Below, piece after piece: positions 27,228 through 39,110 of a DNA stretch of 64,000 bases (its first letter is position 1; each line of letters begins with the position of its first letter). The notes below the pieces were generated by a model. The model searched no databases. It was not told where the DNA came from and saw only the letters and a list, made by a program, of their open reading frames with translations. Location: assembly GCA_910574455.1 (NCBI GenBank), contig CAJSYZ010000002.1:3311671-3375670 (forward strand), written 5' to 3'. Position numbers and translations under genes: made by a program. Origin of the DNA: Trichaptum fuscoviolaceum. Lineage: Eukaryota > Basidiomycota > Agaricomycetes > Hymenochaetales > Trichaptaceae.

Positions 27228-30200
27228 TCACACAACAAGCTGTAGGTGTAGGGGAGAAAGGCAAGTAAGCAGTAGTCCCGTGGGCGTATGATATACGAGA
27301 GGAGGAATGCATGAGGGGGGAGGTGGAGAAGGGGGGAAGCTTCGGGGGAGGGGACTTAAGGAAGAGGCGACTCACAAGCGCGAGGTGCCCGCCTACAACT
27401 GGGCGCGCACGGAATCCCTGTGACTGGCCGTTCGTAGTTTCATACCAGTCACTGAGGGGCGCGTTGTTGGCCCCGTCGGCCGCATAGTCATGAACAGCCT
27501 TGACAAAGATATCACGCGCCGTCGAGTCAGTCACAAGCCCTGCTGTCCATATCTGCCAGTCTATACCGACGTTGATCGCGCATCAATGACCCCCATTTTG
27601 CATTCAGATGGTATGAAATAAACGCACCAGACTTTGTATAAGTGTGCCTGATATGACCAGAAGACTCAGCATGCAGAAATCGTCATCGGTACACAGGAAA
27701 CGCACCGAGTGTCTAAGGGTACGCCGAATTCATTATCCACAGTCTTATACCATGCAGTCTCTGATTGCCAGGAGTTTTAGTCACGAACTTTATGAGCTTT
27801 CCTGTCAATTCAGGACTTACGCATCTCGTACACTGATTGGGGAAAGACGTTTGTCTTCAGGAGCACGTCGGCGTACATGTTGTATGACAAACCCCAGCTA
27901 GAATTCGCAGAGGAAATTGATTAAGGTCGGTAGCTGGCCAATTTAGTTGCTTACCTAGAGTCACTGCCATACTGGCAATGTGCAAAACTCAGCAAACGAT
28001 ATAATGTTCTGGTAGACGACTACTCACAGCGAGCGTCAAATGCTTCCCATCTGAAGATGTGGCGAAAGTCTGCCACTGTGAAACGTACGACGAAGCAATG
28101 TTCTAACAACGAACATCAGTATTGCTTGCAGTTACGCTTACACTGTTAACGCTTACACTGTAATTTGTCTGACGAGCAGTGTCGCCTAACAAGCCAGCAA
28201 TCTCGGACATAGCCTTGATACCAACGATACCTTTGATGGCGAGATTGGTTTGGTTCGCCAGGCTTCCGGCGAAGTCGTCCGTACTAATCTGGTTGGCCGG
28301 TATCAACGAGTCGGTGATTAAGAATTGTGTCCATTGGTCGAGAAGGTTAAACTGCGACAAAGTAAATGATAAATCAGATCTCTACAGCCCATAATGCTTA
28401 TAGCGCATAGCATCATCTTACGTATTTGCTGATCATAGAGGTATCGCCTGATGCTTGCGTGTAGCTCAGGGACATAATAAGCATGTTGCCGCTCTCTAGA
28501 AATTTTTTATTTAGCAAGGGGAGAACTATCTGAAACCATCCTCCAGAATTACATGCCTTCAACAGGCATCGGTTCGTCCTTGCCTGACCACGAGTTCAAC
28601 ACTTATGAATTGTGCAAACGATCAAATCAGTAACATACCATCATTGTGGCCTAACGCCTTGGGATAAGAAGCACCTACAGAATCAAAAGTTAGGATGCTC
28701 ATGCATAAGTTCGTGCAGCGACTTACCGAGATCATGGACGCTCCATTTGTTGGGATACTGTCCAGTCTCTTGGTACTGGAAAAGGCCTTCGAGCAGGTAA
28801 CGGCCCAGACTCGGATTCGTGTACAGGAATGCTGGCCATGAGGGGAAAATCACATCAACAGTGTTCACGTTCTAAACAGCGGATGTAAGAAAGACGCCGA
28901 TGGTTGTTGGGTAAATGAACTCACCCCATCGCTGGAGATTTCTGGTGAAAAGGCGGCGGCTCGTATCAGGACCCAAAACTCGCAGTGCAGGCGCTCAAGA
29001 TCTCACCTTTCATAAACACCATAACATCGTCTGTGTTAAATGATCCATCAGAGTTCTTAGACAAAGTGATCTCGATAGCCCCGAGCACTTGACGAACGCT
29101 CAAAGCAACAATCGAAGCGTAGTCAGTTGATATCGCGGATGCATCGCTCGAGATCTTGGTATCAAATGCATTTGCCGATGACAATGCATTTGAGAAATCG
29201 CCGAGGAAAAAGGATATCTAATGAGAGACGAGTTCCCACAGTGGCACACGTTCAATCAACGTCAGATTCACACTGATATAAAGAAGACTCACCGCATCTG
29301 CCGGTGATGAATGAGCTGAGAGGAAGAAAGGACTACGCTGCTGCAACTGATCATTCGCAATGATATATTGGATAACTGGATCTCGAGCGTGACCGATGGA
29401 AAAGACAGCGGGTGCAGTCGCGGAAGAAACTGTACCCAAATCCTTCGCAAATGCAAAGACAGGCCAATCATCTTCGACCGCGCGGAAATTCGAATCCTGT
29501 GAATTAGCCAGAACACCATTGTTGATGAACTGAGCGCGAACAACAATATCCTGCCCGGTCTGAAATGTTGTTCCCGTGGTCTATGTACACCGTTAGCGAT
29601 AGGAAACCTCACACACGACTTATCAGTCACCTGAGCAGTCGAGTAAAATGCGGAACCCTCTGAATGAAATGTCAGAACCCGATAGAAACCAAGGCGAAGA
29701 GACACCCACGTTGAATATGGTCGGATACTTCGGAGAAGAGCTGCTGAGTAGCCAACTGAACCTGGTGGGTTATAATGTCCCCCACGGTGGTTGTCCAGTT
29801 CGCAGTTAAGGAATTGTCTCCGGTGATCCACTCGGCACTAATATCGGTATAGACTTGCACCGAGTGAAGTCCTCCGTCATTGGAGGCAGCCGATAATACG
29901 AAATATGAGAAAGGTAGAGACTGCTTGACCAGATCGGTAGGCTGGAGAAGAATTAGATTAGTATTGTACAACTCAGAGGATCGTCCCGGATTCACTCACT
30001 TCAACAGGACTGAGGAAAGTGACGGACAGGTCCACGGGTCCGGCAGTCATAACGAATATACTCTGTGTGGCCGTAAACTGAAGGACAGGTCAACACGAAT
30101 ATACATCGAGCCGACAACTGAACGCCCACCTCTAAGCTTTTCTGGACTGCCTTAATAGCGTTGGTATTCGGTACGGCGGGGTCTCCCATGAAGTTGTAAA

Positions 30201-30534
30201 CTGTGCCGTCGACGCGAATGTATCCCGCCCAGCCAAGAATCTAAAAACATCAACATAAGGGATAGACGGGAAGAAATATTGGATGACCACATACGCTACC
30301 CGTCCAGAAAGTCGGCCATGCACCGTTCAGAGCTGTCCCAGCTCCCTGTGGAAGCCAGCAAGACAAGTAGGGTGTTCTTACAGCCAAGGGCACAGCTGCC
30401 GGATTGAATGGCGTAGCGGTCCAAGATACAGCACCGTGAGCTACATTCACAAGAAGAGACAAAAGAGTGACTAGCAGCAACGGAAATATTGAGTGTACTG
30501 GCCACCTGGCCATGGGAAGTAGTGCACCGGGCAT
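27228..30534 (-). CDS. gtaA: Secreted glutaminase A (GtaA family; DUF5127/DUF4965/DUF1793)
   Basis: Hydrolyses L-glutamine to glutamate outside the cell or at the wall, for nitrogen supply. Start ATG 30532-30534; the N-terminus has a long hydrophobic signal segment (SIFPLLLVTLLSLLVNVAHG) followed by mature-type FNPAAVPLAVRTPYLSCWLP. Family blocks follow across at least ten short exons: ILGWAGYIRVDGTVYNFMGD; DLVKQSLPFSYFVLSAASND; GGLHSVQVYTDISAEWITGD; TVDVIFPSWPAFLYTNP; RYLLEGLFQYQETGQYPNKW; SVHDLG; ASYPKALGHNDG; SWGLSYNMYADVLLKTNVFP; and SDWYETTNGQSQGFRARPVV followed by GGHLAL. A last intron (GTGAGT...CTACAG) adds LVV and TGA at 27228-27230. No frameshift noticed. A TATA box sits just upstream. 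A Met seven codons in could be an alternative start. Confidence 0.9.
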
Positions 30535-31058
30535 CTTGGGCGGGATCTTCAGGCGACGAATCGATCTGCAAACTATGTTTATATACTCACAGACAGCGGT
30601 AGCGCAGGTCCGGCATGACGATGCCTTCAGTATGAGAGCGTCTGTGGAGACATGCTTAACCGAGGATATATGGATCTAACAGTCTACTATCAGCGATCAG
30701 GTGTGTCGCCAGGTTCGCCTAGAAGTCGATTTGAATATGCATTGCCATCAAATTTACTCTCGGCTACTAATTCATCAGTGCAAGCCTTCTCATGTGTGAA
30801 GTAGATGCGAGCAACAAGTTGAGCGAAATTAAAGAATACTCGAGTAGCGGAATAGAGCATATGACTGAAGAGAAGTTGAGTTATGCCGAACCGCACGAAA
30901 GTTCTCTCCAATTCATGTCACATGGCATACTTTCGGAACTATGACGAGTTTCTATTCTCAAAAACTCTGGTATATAAGTAAGATGTACATCGTGCTAACA
31001 CTTGCGACAGAATACAGTTGTTATTATAGTTGGTCTTATGGACGATCAGTTGATACTT
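30535..31058. other. Intergenic, glutaminase promoter region
   Basis: About 520 bases between the glutaminase start and the end of the CAP gene (both minus strand). It contains the glutaminase TATA box. Antisense and sense frames of ~70 codons here are unsupported. Confidence 0.5.
30578..30585 (-). promoter_or_regulatory. TATA box of the glutaminase gene
   Basis: On the minus strand the sequence reads GAGTATATAAACATAG, about 45 bases before the ATG. This implies a short leader. Confidence 0.55.
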
Positions 31059-32433
31059 CTATTGAACGTTTTGCCTATTTTTCTTTTCATCAATTGCCAA
31101 CTCACGAGCTATAGAAATGATGTACTCACGGGAATTCCCCAATAACGTTGCCCTGCACGAAGTATTCACAGACGTAGTACGCAGCAGGCTAATGGCATAA
31201 TAATCAGAACAACCCAGTGAAGGAAAAAGAGTATCGCTCACTCCATAACTAGCAGGGAAAATACCGTTGCAAGACGCAACGGCGCACCCGAGCTGAGTAG
31301 TTGCCTTCCATACAACTTGGGTGTAGTGAGATGGCTGTGGATTACTGGAATTGTACTGAGCTGTTCCAAAAAGTCAATAAAGGATGATATCGCTCAAAGA
31401 GACATCATAGACAGACATGCTTCATTCGTCCACGACTGGACGGCCTGCTGAATGCCATAACCACTACCTGTTCCGGCAGCGAGATTCTCTGCGTAATTTC
31501 GTTTAGTCAACAGAAGCTGAAGTTACAATACCGATGAAACTTTCGTACCTCCATATGGACCTAATGTTCCTCCTGAATGTTGGAAAACGCATTTATTAGC
31601 CCAGGTCTGAGCGGCATTCGCCAATGTAGTGTTCCACGATAGGGGCGAAGCACCGTGTTGAGCACGGACGGTATTGTGATACTGTAGGTACGAAGCTCTG
31701 TCTGAACTGGAGGTACCGGATGTCGCCGATGTGGTCGAAGCAGTTGACGAAGAAGTAGACGTTGCGGTGGTAGGTACGGTAGTGGTGGAAGTTGAGGTGG
31801 GAGTTGAGGTTGAAGACGACGAAGTAGTCGAAGTAGTCTTTGTAGACGTGCTTGTAGACGTGCTTGTTGACGTAGAATGTGAAGTGGTAGCACTACTTGA
31901 AGAAGTTGACGAACTCGTGGAAGAAGAGGATCTGGAAGTACTTGTGCTTGTACTGGTTGAAGTTGAGACCACAGGGCAAGATTGTATGGTTGTTGTGACA
32001 GTGGATACAGAGGTAACGGTTGACGTAGATGTCGGACTAGGACAGGACGAAGTTGAGGAGCTTGCTGCAAGAGTCATAAAACTTAAGGCAGGGCTAGAGC
32101 TTGATGATGAAGCACCGGCAAGAGCACCTCCAGAAGAGCTGGAAAATTGAATAAATAGACGGCTAAGGATAAGGTGTAGTCGACAACTCACGAATCGACC
32201 GACCCACAGGCACTGGCAATTGCCTCGCTAACCGACTTCGATTCTGAAGGTGACATGACACTGCCCCAGCGATCAGTGCCCATGACCGCACCAGGCCAAC
32301 CCCATTTTGCTGCGCACTCAGACATACAGTCCGCGCGATTCTTCAATCGTCGAGAACATGCTGGGCCAGCGAGTGCGGACGGGATCGAGAACAAGCTGAT
32401 AACAAGAGCTGCTACTGGGAGAACTGAGCGCAT
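31059..32433 (-). CDS. Secreted CAP/PR-1 (SCP) family protein with mucin-like Ser/Thr linker
   Basis: CAP proteins of fungi are secreted and bind sterols or lipids. The N-terminus is a signal peptide (SVLPVAALVISLFSIPSALA) followed by a short Cys-containing segment (CSRRLKNRADCMSECAAKW). Next comes a ~130-residue linker almost wholly of Ser and Thr, encoded by imperfect short repeats and likely O-mannosylated. The CAP domain begins at YLQYHNTVRAQHGASPLSW and includes AAQTWANKCVFQHSGG, ENLAAGTGSGYGIQQAVQSW and the CAP signature HYTQVVWKATTQLGCAVASC, then YYVCEYFVQGNVIGEF. A last intron (CC|GTGAGT...ATAG|G) adds PQNVQ and TAG at 31059-31061, the usual family ending. Splicing around the linker was not fully resolved. 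A possible TATA element lies at 32666-32671. Confidence 0.88.
31731..32060 (-). repeat. Imperfect Ser/Thr-coding minisatellite within the CAP gene
   Basis: Degenerate 6-9 bp units, reading on the coding strand as alternating Ser and Thr codons (STSTSTSTST and SSSSTSSSTSS blocks). On the plus strand the same DNA shows as a Val/Glu/Asp-rich open frame, which is only the antisense shadow. Confidence 0.75.
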
Positions 32434-33084
32434 GGTTGGGGAACTAAATCTCCAGTCGCAATTTATGAGAAGAGGGAAAAGCGGAAGTTTGCAAACGAAT
32501 GTTGATGGAAATGAACGGACGAGCCAGCGCCTTTAAGAAAGGCAAAGAGAGCTCAGGTCTCAGAATAAAGAACGTATAGGAGACTATGACGATTGAGAGC
32601 GAACGCCGGCTCTGAAGATGGGTAAAGAGAAGCTGGGGATGCTGGAGAGTGTAAGACACGCCCCCTATATAGTACGGGAGACGCTGGCAACCGTTTGGCC
32701 GAACATCATGAGCACGGTCTCTAAGGCAGCGTAGGGGTCGCCGAGCCGAGTAAAGGACAGTATGATGGGCAGATCATCGCTTCAGATCGTCGCTGTCTTC
32801 AACGTTCCAGGCAAATTACAAGAAATTAAATCCATTGGAAAGCTTGTGGTCATCGTCAAGCAGTCGGTGTGGACGTTGAGGAAGTCGCGCTCGGCGATGT
32901 GTCTGACCCGGATCTGCCAACAGTTCAAAGGTGCTGGTAAATACGCGTAAATAACAAACCATGTGGTCCAAAAATAACCGCACCCGTTGCCGTCGAAGTT
33001 ATTCTGCTTTCGCAATGCAGTGTGCATAGGACACTGCAATTAAAATCGACCACATTCCTCAACATCAGACAACATCAAAGCAAC
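32434..33084. other. Intergenic between CAP gene and small hypothetical gene
   Basis: About 650 bases. It contains the CAP gene promoter, with a TATATA at 32666-32671 on the minus strand (~235 bases before the ATG). Open frames of 60-93 codons here lack support. Confidence 0.45.
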
Positions 33085-33456
33085 ATGGCATCCGGAAATA
33101 TAGACCCTCCGTATTACATTCTGCTTTCTCAATCGAGTCTCCCCGGGCCCTCGTCGACGAATCCAACTTCCACAGCCTTCGTTCACCCCGTCATCGAGTA
33201 TCACTTTGCGGACGATCCACCATCCACCCTGCTACCTGCGTCCCCGTCAGAAAGTATAATTATTCTCGACTATGATGGTACAGATGAAACTCCCGTGGCA
33301 GAGAGCTTGGAGAAGAATCTTGCAGTTACTGGGGTGAAGGTGACGGACGCTCCTGGAGCCAGTGCTGCGCGCGATGGAGAACCTAGATGGAACGACCAGA
33401 TTTACATCGTCGAGACAATCAGCGGGGTGGAGGGAAGGTTAGCTTTCGGTGACTAA
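33085..33456 (+). CDS. Small hypothetical protein
   Basis: An intronless 123-codon frame begins at ATG 33085 (ASGNIDPPYYILLSQSSLPG) and ends with TAA at 33454-33456. The protein is acidic, with no signal peptide or membrane segment. IEYHFADDPPS and SIIILDYDGTDETPVAESLE look like a folded core with alternating hydrophobic residues. I do not recognise a family. Support is the upstream context (a leader with no competing ATG), the protein-like composition and a plausible single-exon structure. The frame remains open upstream to 33022 but the ATG at 33085 is the first good start. The true gene could have further 3' exons that I missed. Confidence 0.55.
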   Translation: MASGNIDPPYYILLSQSSLPGPSSTNPTSTAFVHPVIEYHFADDPPSTLLPASPSESIIILDYDGTDETPVAESLEKNLAVTGVKVTDAPGASAARDGEPRWNDQIYIVETISGVEGRLAFGD

Positions 33457-33835
33457 TGCTCAAACCATGGCTAAGGTAGCATGTTCCATCCCAGCCCAGC
33501 GGAGGTCCCTGTACACCATATCGATAATCCACAACTCATCCTAGCGCAGTTTAAAGAAAGGCAAGTAGACCAATGTCTTTCAGAATGTCTACCGCTATAA
33601 GTTATAACTTCGGCACCAGAAACGCGATCCTGAAGAAAGTCCTGGATACGCCCTCTCCCCAAACTCCTATCATAAGAGACCCGCAGTTGCGATCGTAGAG
33701 AACATCCTCGAGATCTCGAAGGCTACCTATGACACGCTGAGACATGGCAAATCCTCGATGATGTCAAGAGAAATAGGTTGCCCCTGTATTTCACTATTTT
33801 CCGAGGAAGCCGACATGCGTATCCCAAACCTCGAC
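33457..33835. other. Intergenic, no gene seen
   Basis: About 380 bases between the converging small hypothetical gene and ELP6. The minus-strand frame at 33471-33662 overlaps nothing recognisable. This should hold both 3' UTRs. Confidence 0.45.
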
Positions 33836-34779
33836 CTATAATACTCCCGCCCCCGTACCTCGATCAAAGTAAATGGCTCCGGCATCGCTGAGGCGGTATT
33901 GAATCGCTTTACTTCTTCCACCAGCCCCTATAGCATCGAATCCGTCGTCGAGAGGGCCACGATGAAGTGCGATCTATCGGACCGACGATCAGAGTGTCGT
34001 TATGATGAAGCGCATTCGTGACTCACCTCTCCGCTCACTGCGCCGCTTCTCCCGCTTGCTAGCGGCAGTATCTCAAGGTGCCATACACATGACTGCAGTA
34101 GACTACGCATCATGTCATCTAATCCATCCGTAACATTTCGATGATGTCGAACGAAGAGACTTGCATTATGCTATTAAATCAATGAGAAACTGAATTCTAA
34201 GTATGCACTAATAGAATCACCTTTCTGCAAATACTGTGTACCGCCCTCACGAATTGCTTCAGCTCCGATATCGGGGCCCCGATCCATTCAAGAGATGATA
34301 TACTATCAAGAACAAGAGAGATTTGTTTGCCCTCTGCGTATTCTGTGGTTTCACATAAGGCGCATATGCGCATATAGAGATCCTTCAAAGCAGCGCTTTG
34401 CTGGACTGGATCGTTGCTTCGGAGAAGATTGGGAAATTCAGAGAGGACGTCGATAAATGCAAAGGAGCCGGCGGAACTGAGTGCCGCTACTAGTAGGTTT
34501 GTAGCAGGGTTCTAAAATCATAATAACGGAGGATCAAAAGTGTCCATCAGAGCATTGCGCAAGAAACGCAGGTAGTTGACCGACCAGACGACTAGCAACC
34601 GTCTTCCAATGCGTAAAATCTTCTGTGAAAGAAACCAGAATGCATCTTGAATTCCTGGACGACTTGAATTGGCTTCCTATTAGACCGTGTAGAATAAATT
34701 CGCCCGGGGCTGCAAGCCTGTCGGTGATGAGGTGTAGCTGGCAAGGTCTCTGAGGCAACTGAGAAGGCTGGAATACCAT
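33836..34779 (-). CDS. ELP6: Elongator complex subunit Elp6
   Basis: Elp4-Elp5-Elp6 form the ring that binds tRNA for wobble-uridine modification by Elongator. Start ATG 34777-34779 gives MVFQPSQLPQRPCQLHLITD, then RLAAPGEFILHGLIGSQFKS and CILVSFTEDFTHWKTVASRL. A second exon reads NLLVAALSSAGSFAFIDVLS, then QISLVLDSISSLEWIGAPIS and ELKQFVRAVHSICRK, the RecA-like core of the family. A third exon covers FVRHHRNVTDGLDDMM and WHLEILPLASGRSGAVSGE. A fourth (after GTGAGT...GATAG) reads IALHRGPL and SKAIQYRLSDAGAIYFDRG, ending GAGVL with TAG at 33836-33838. About 270 residues. The exon 1 donor is not certain. It is divergent from TRS65 with 240 bases between starts. Confidence 0.82.
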
Positions 34780-35019
34780 CAAAATATATCGATAAGAGCA
34801 ATGCAAACTTGGTTAATTTTGCTGAACTTGAAGCTGATACTAGCGTGGTGAGACCCAAACAACCGGCGGTCGATGCACTCCTAATTTAGACTCTGTGAAG
34901 CTTCAACTTTGAATTAGTAGCCGAGTTCCAGCAATTCCCTCGGGCTACTTGGTTGGCCTTTGCAGTTTGAACAATCAATACTGCGCGCAAAACTGCTCAT
35001 ATGAGTTTGTCACACTCGA

Positions 35020-37785
35020 ATGGCCAATGCGGAGCAATTATTCAACTCCTCGACATTGGGTCTCATAGTTCCAGATGTCGTGCTGGACCTTCCAGCACTT
35101 GATGAAAATACTGGGGTAGACGAATGGTTAGGAGCTGTAGAGAAAGCAGGAGAAAGGCAAAAGGTTTTCTTTGGTACGCAGTTCATTAACTCTTTTTGAA
35201 ACGAACGCTGATTTGCCTCGCAAGACGAGAAGTTGGACTTCTTCTTTACCTTGCGGTTGCAGGACCTGACCTCTGATGTAGCTGGCGAGCATGCATCTCC
35301 CCCGCCCTTGCTTCTGTCGCTTCTCAACCATATCCAGGTCACACTAGACGCAACTTATATATCCGAAATTCCTCAGGAGCTCTCTCCGAACGGCCGTTTC
35401 CCGGTTCCACCGAGAACGAGCAGCGCGGGACTCACCGCAAAACCGAAAACTCTGGGGCTGCCGTTACAACTCTACCCTCCCCAAACACCCAGTCCTATGC
35501 CCAAAACGAATGAATACGACAAGAAATATGCTTACTCCGAAGGAACTCTATTGAAATCGTTAACGTGGGGTGATGACACCTCTGGAGAAATAGACACATT
35601 TCGTCTTATGCGGTCCGAAAAGGAAAACTGCTGGTTCGCAATATACAGGATGTCAGTCATAGTCGGTAAGTGATGTTGTCCCTCCACCGACCCTCGTTGT
35701 CGCTGAATTTTATTCAAGCGTTTGTCCGAACAAATATCTCCGACCCTTTATTGTGCCTTACTTCTTCCATCACCTTACGAGACAAACCATTGCCAGAGAC
35801 ACCTCAAAGAAAGCGTCTGACCGAGCTTATACGCGCTGCTGGGAAGCTCCCCTCCCTTACTGACGAATCCCTAGAAGATGACATGGACTCGGGACGGAAC
35901 TCCCCAGTAATTGGTGGGGGCATAGAAAGCTACCTGGAGGAAGTAAACCTTCTGGATGGTTTGGAAATTCGTAAGTCAAATATGACTAGTCTTCCTTACA
36001 TCAATGTTTGATGTGCTTGGCTTAGCGTCACAAGCTAACTCACAGCCTGAGAAGCTGTTTTTACCGACAGCGCGACTGGGATCGTCTGTCCGGCAAGCCT
36101 ATGCCTTACCACCGATTTCCCCTACTTCCCCGGAGACGAGAACTCCTGTGTCTGTTCGCTCACTCCCTACTTTACGCAAGTCATACAGAAAGGTCATATC
36201 GACTGTTTCCGGTTTCTTCGTTCGCATGCGAACTGTTTTTATTCCTCAATTATACATTCCTGGGGACACGGACTCTGAACAACAAGCGACAAGCGAAGAG
36301 AGCACTGTCGTACTCTGTGTTGAGATTGAAAACTCGGGGGATTCAGGAGCTGGATTTTCTGTGGAGACAGTAAACGTTTCAGTGAGCGGCGAGGGAGCAA
36401 AAATTAGGCTTATTGGATGGGGAGAAGTAACTGATTCTGCGACGGTATTTCCCCTTCTCATGCGGTCATCAGAGCAGTATAACCTGCTTTATGCCGTATC
36501 ATTCCTTAGGCCAACTGAGACCTTCCTGACATCGGATCGTAATATGGATTCCGCAGCAGAATTTCAACGAGCAGTTTCCATCAATATAATCGGCAGGCCC
36601 TTCATTATGAGTGAACCTGATCTGTTACCGAAGGATTGCATGGACAAACTATCGTATCCGACATCCTCGTTCCTGTCTCGATGGAACTGCATTCTCGATC
36701 TCACTCCTCGTCGAGACAGGGATTCATTGCAAGTTCTTGAAGATACATCTGTGGCCTCGCGCAACGCTCTCCCTTACCCGGCCTCCCCCTTCCCTGTCCC
36801 CAGCCCTAATATGCAGTTTTCACAAGAGCAACTGCCGTCAGCGAGCTCCCAGCATGCCCCGACTGCTGGCTCGAAGCGCCACACGATCCCTGGTGTCGTA
36901 TCTTCTTCTGTAAAGCATGAGTCGCGACTTGTTGCGCCGCAGAGACCAGCGTCACTCGGCCCTGGTCCATATAACGCCGCCAACCCGTCTAGACTGCAAC
37001 TCCCAGGTGATAGATCCTCTAGACGTGGATCACCAGTGACACCTGGGACGCTCAGCCCTCCTTTGCCTCCATTGCCACTTGGTGCGCAGGTTGCACCAAG
37101 TACGCCCGGGACAGCTCAGACCCAAGTCGTCCCGCCTACTCCTGCGTTCCCTTCATATGGTAGTGATCCCCTTACACCCCGTCCCAACTCTATCACGCCC
37201 TCGTTTGGGCAAATGGGAAGTGTCGGAATGGGCGTTGATGCTCACCGAGAGAAGGTGCCGCAGCCCGGTATCCCACAGACGCCTGCCCCTCGACTTATGG
37301 CGGGCGAAAGGTTCCCAGCGAGTATCAGGAGTGGATCTGCGGAGTTTGTCGTATCCGTAAGCCTTGTCGGTCCCAAATTTGAGTCGCATATACTAGAGGA
37401 TCAAGCACACATCTATCCACTCGACGAATTTTCTCTTGAGATCTTCGTGTTCAACCAATCCCCGTACCTTCGGACGCTTGAAGCAACATATCCCGATCAT
37501 AAACGTCGCAGAGAGGAGAAACAGACTCTGCTCTCTACGGCCTCGGCAGACTTGTGGAAACCCGAGCCACCGGGATTTGTACCATTGGAAGGAAAAGTTC
37601 GAATAGGGTATGTTTGGTCTCTTCCTTGCCACGTACCTCATTTAAATGTTACAAACAGACCTCTAAGTCCTTCTACTTGTCAATCAGTCACCATGCGATT
37701 TTTAGCTTTACGACCTGGAATCCATACTGTTGATGGATTGCTATTAACCGATGTCGACACCGGTGACTCTGTCAACTTGAGGTAG
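35020..37785 (+). CDS. TRS65: TRAPP II complex subunit Trs65-like
   Basis: Trs65 stabilises TRAPPII, the exchange factor for Ypt31/Rab11 at the late Golgi. Start ATG 35020 (ANAEQLFNSSTLGLIVPDVV). An intron (TTTG|GTACGC...GCAAG) joins F to DEKLDFFFTLRLQDL. Later exons carry FRLMRSEKENCWFAIYRMSV and AFVRTNISDPLLCLTSSITL, then a long exon with FVRMRTVFIPQLYIPGDTD, VVLCVEIENSGDSGAGFSVE and FLSRWNCILDLTPRRD. The C-terminal Ig-like block reads FVVSVSLVGPKFESHI, YPLDEFSLEIFVFNQSP, RIGPLSPSTCQSVTMRFLAL and RPGIHTVDGLLLTDVDTGDS. Between the two folded parts lies about 190 residues of Pro/Ser/Thr-rich low complexity (36770-37330). About 830 residues. The assignment rests on the Ig-like C-terminal block and on the overall pattern. 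Confidence 0.75.
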
Positions 37786-38010
37786 TTGCATTCACGCTCT
37801 CAAGAGATAGAAACAGCACTGATTCATCTTTTTATCGAAGATCCGTGATGGACTTCGCTGTGCTCTCTGAGCTCTCGTAATCGCGTTTTTTGGTTTGCTT
37901 AGATCTTTCCATATTTATTTCGATATATTACGCAGTCAGTACCACATCCTGCACGTAACTTATTACAACACAGGACAGGAATAAGCTTGTTTACAAAACA
38001 ACTATCTAAT

Positions 38011-39110
38011 CTAATGCAGTGCATCGGCATAAACAGCCTTCCAACTGTCCCTCCCACTCCATGCCTTATAGTATGACGCGACTATTGTTGGGATGGGCTG
38101 ACCTACTGCATTCTCAGATTCGAGCGCAGAGATATCAGAACCCCCTACCGTTGCGACAATACGTGCTAGCCAGCCACCAAGATGGAAGTCATCGATCCCA
38201 GGCTTTTCTCCACCTATGAAGCCCGATTCAGGAAGGTATGATGGAAGCTCATTGAGGAAGAAATTCTTCAGGTTCTCCCAGTGCTGCCGCGATGTCTGGA
38301 AAAATTGCTGCTTGACATCATCGGGGACTTCTCCTTTGTATATGGCAAGAAGACCACCGTTCTCCTTCAGTTTCTTCTGGTAGAACTCGCTGAACTGGGC
38401 GGCTTCGGGCTTCTTGGAGTTTTCTTCGAGCGACTTTTGCCCTGTAAGTATGGTTAATGAGGTGAGTTTTTCCGTTGCTTATAACTGTGCCCACTTACTA
38501 TTGGACAGGAATTCGATAACGATTCCATCCGCTCGAGCTTTCATCTCATTGTCATTACGCTACAGCAATGAAATCAAACCACTATTCACAATAGGCGAGG
38601 GAGTTACTCACAGACAACAAGAGTGCGAAGTTCGGATCAATGTTGTCATCATGAATTCTCTTAACTAAGTCAGTGGCAGAAGGCTTTCCAGGTTGTTCCG
38701 GTGCGTTGTTTGCGAGGTACTCTACGACCTCGGTTGTATTCTTGTACACCTTGCCACCTGCGGTCAGTGTTGGCAGTGTGGCATTGGGATTCTTCGGAAA
38801 GTCAGTTGATTAGTATGGTTTTCAGTGTCCCATATTCTGAACACATACAATCTTCACGAAAGTCGGATCAAAGTTCTCTCCGTTGATAAGGTTCACAACC
38901 TTCTTCTCGATTGCTCCATACGGGTATCCAAGTTCGAGGCTATGGATTTAGTTGTCAGTCCCAGCATAGAGTGGCAGTATTATGACGCGAACATAGCAAG
39001 TTCAGGCACCGCTGCCCACACAGAGCCACCGAACGTATAGAAGACAGGCTACGCATCGACTAGTCAGTATAATGCATTGCAATTATCTCATGGCTGCAGA
39101 CCTTCGACAT
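38011..39110 (-). CDS. Glutathione S-transferase (Ure2p/GTT-like, first copy)
   Basis: Conjugates or reduces electrophiles using glutathione in the cytosol. A three-codon first exon (ATG 39108-39110, MSK) is followed by an intron and then PVFYTFGGSVWAAVPELAI, the thioredoxin-fold N-domain. FDPTFVKINPNATLPTLTAG carries the cis-Pro (the V-x-P position appears as LPTL) and KVYKNTTEVVEYLANN the Glu/Ser-binding helix, here with Thr. The all-alpha C-domain includes NPNFALLLSRNDNEMKARAD-type helices, GFIGGEKPGIDDFHLGGWLA and SYYKAWSGRDSWKAVYADAL before TAG at 38011-38013. About 260 residues, four to five exons. This class is common in wood- and litter-decay fungi, where it has expanded. It is unlike the GST at 45.3 kb, so the two are not a recent duplication. 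Confidence 0.85.

Noticed and set aside
31731..32150. Plus-strand 139-codon frame rich in Val, Glu and Asp
   Set aside because: It is the exact antisense of the Ser/Thr repeat region of the CAP gene; repeated trinucleotides produce an open shadow frame.
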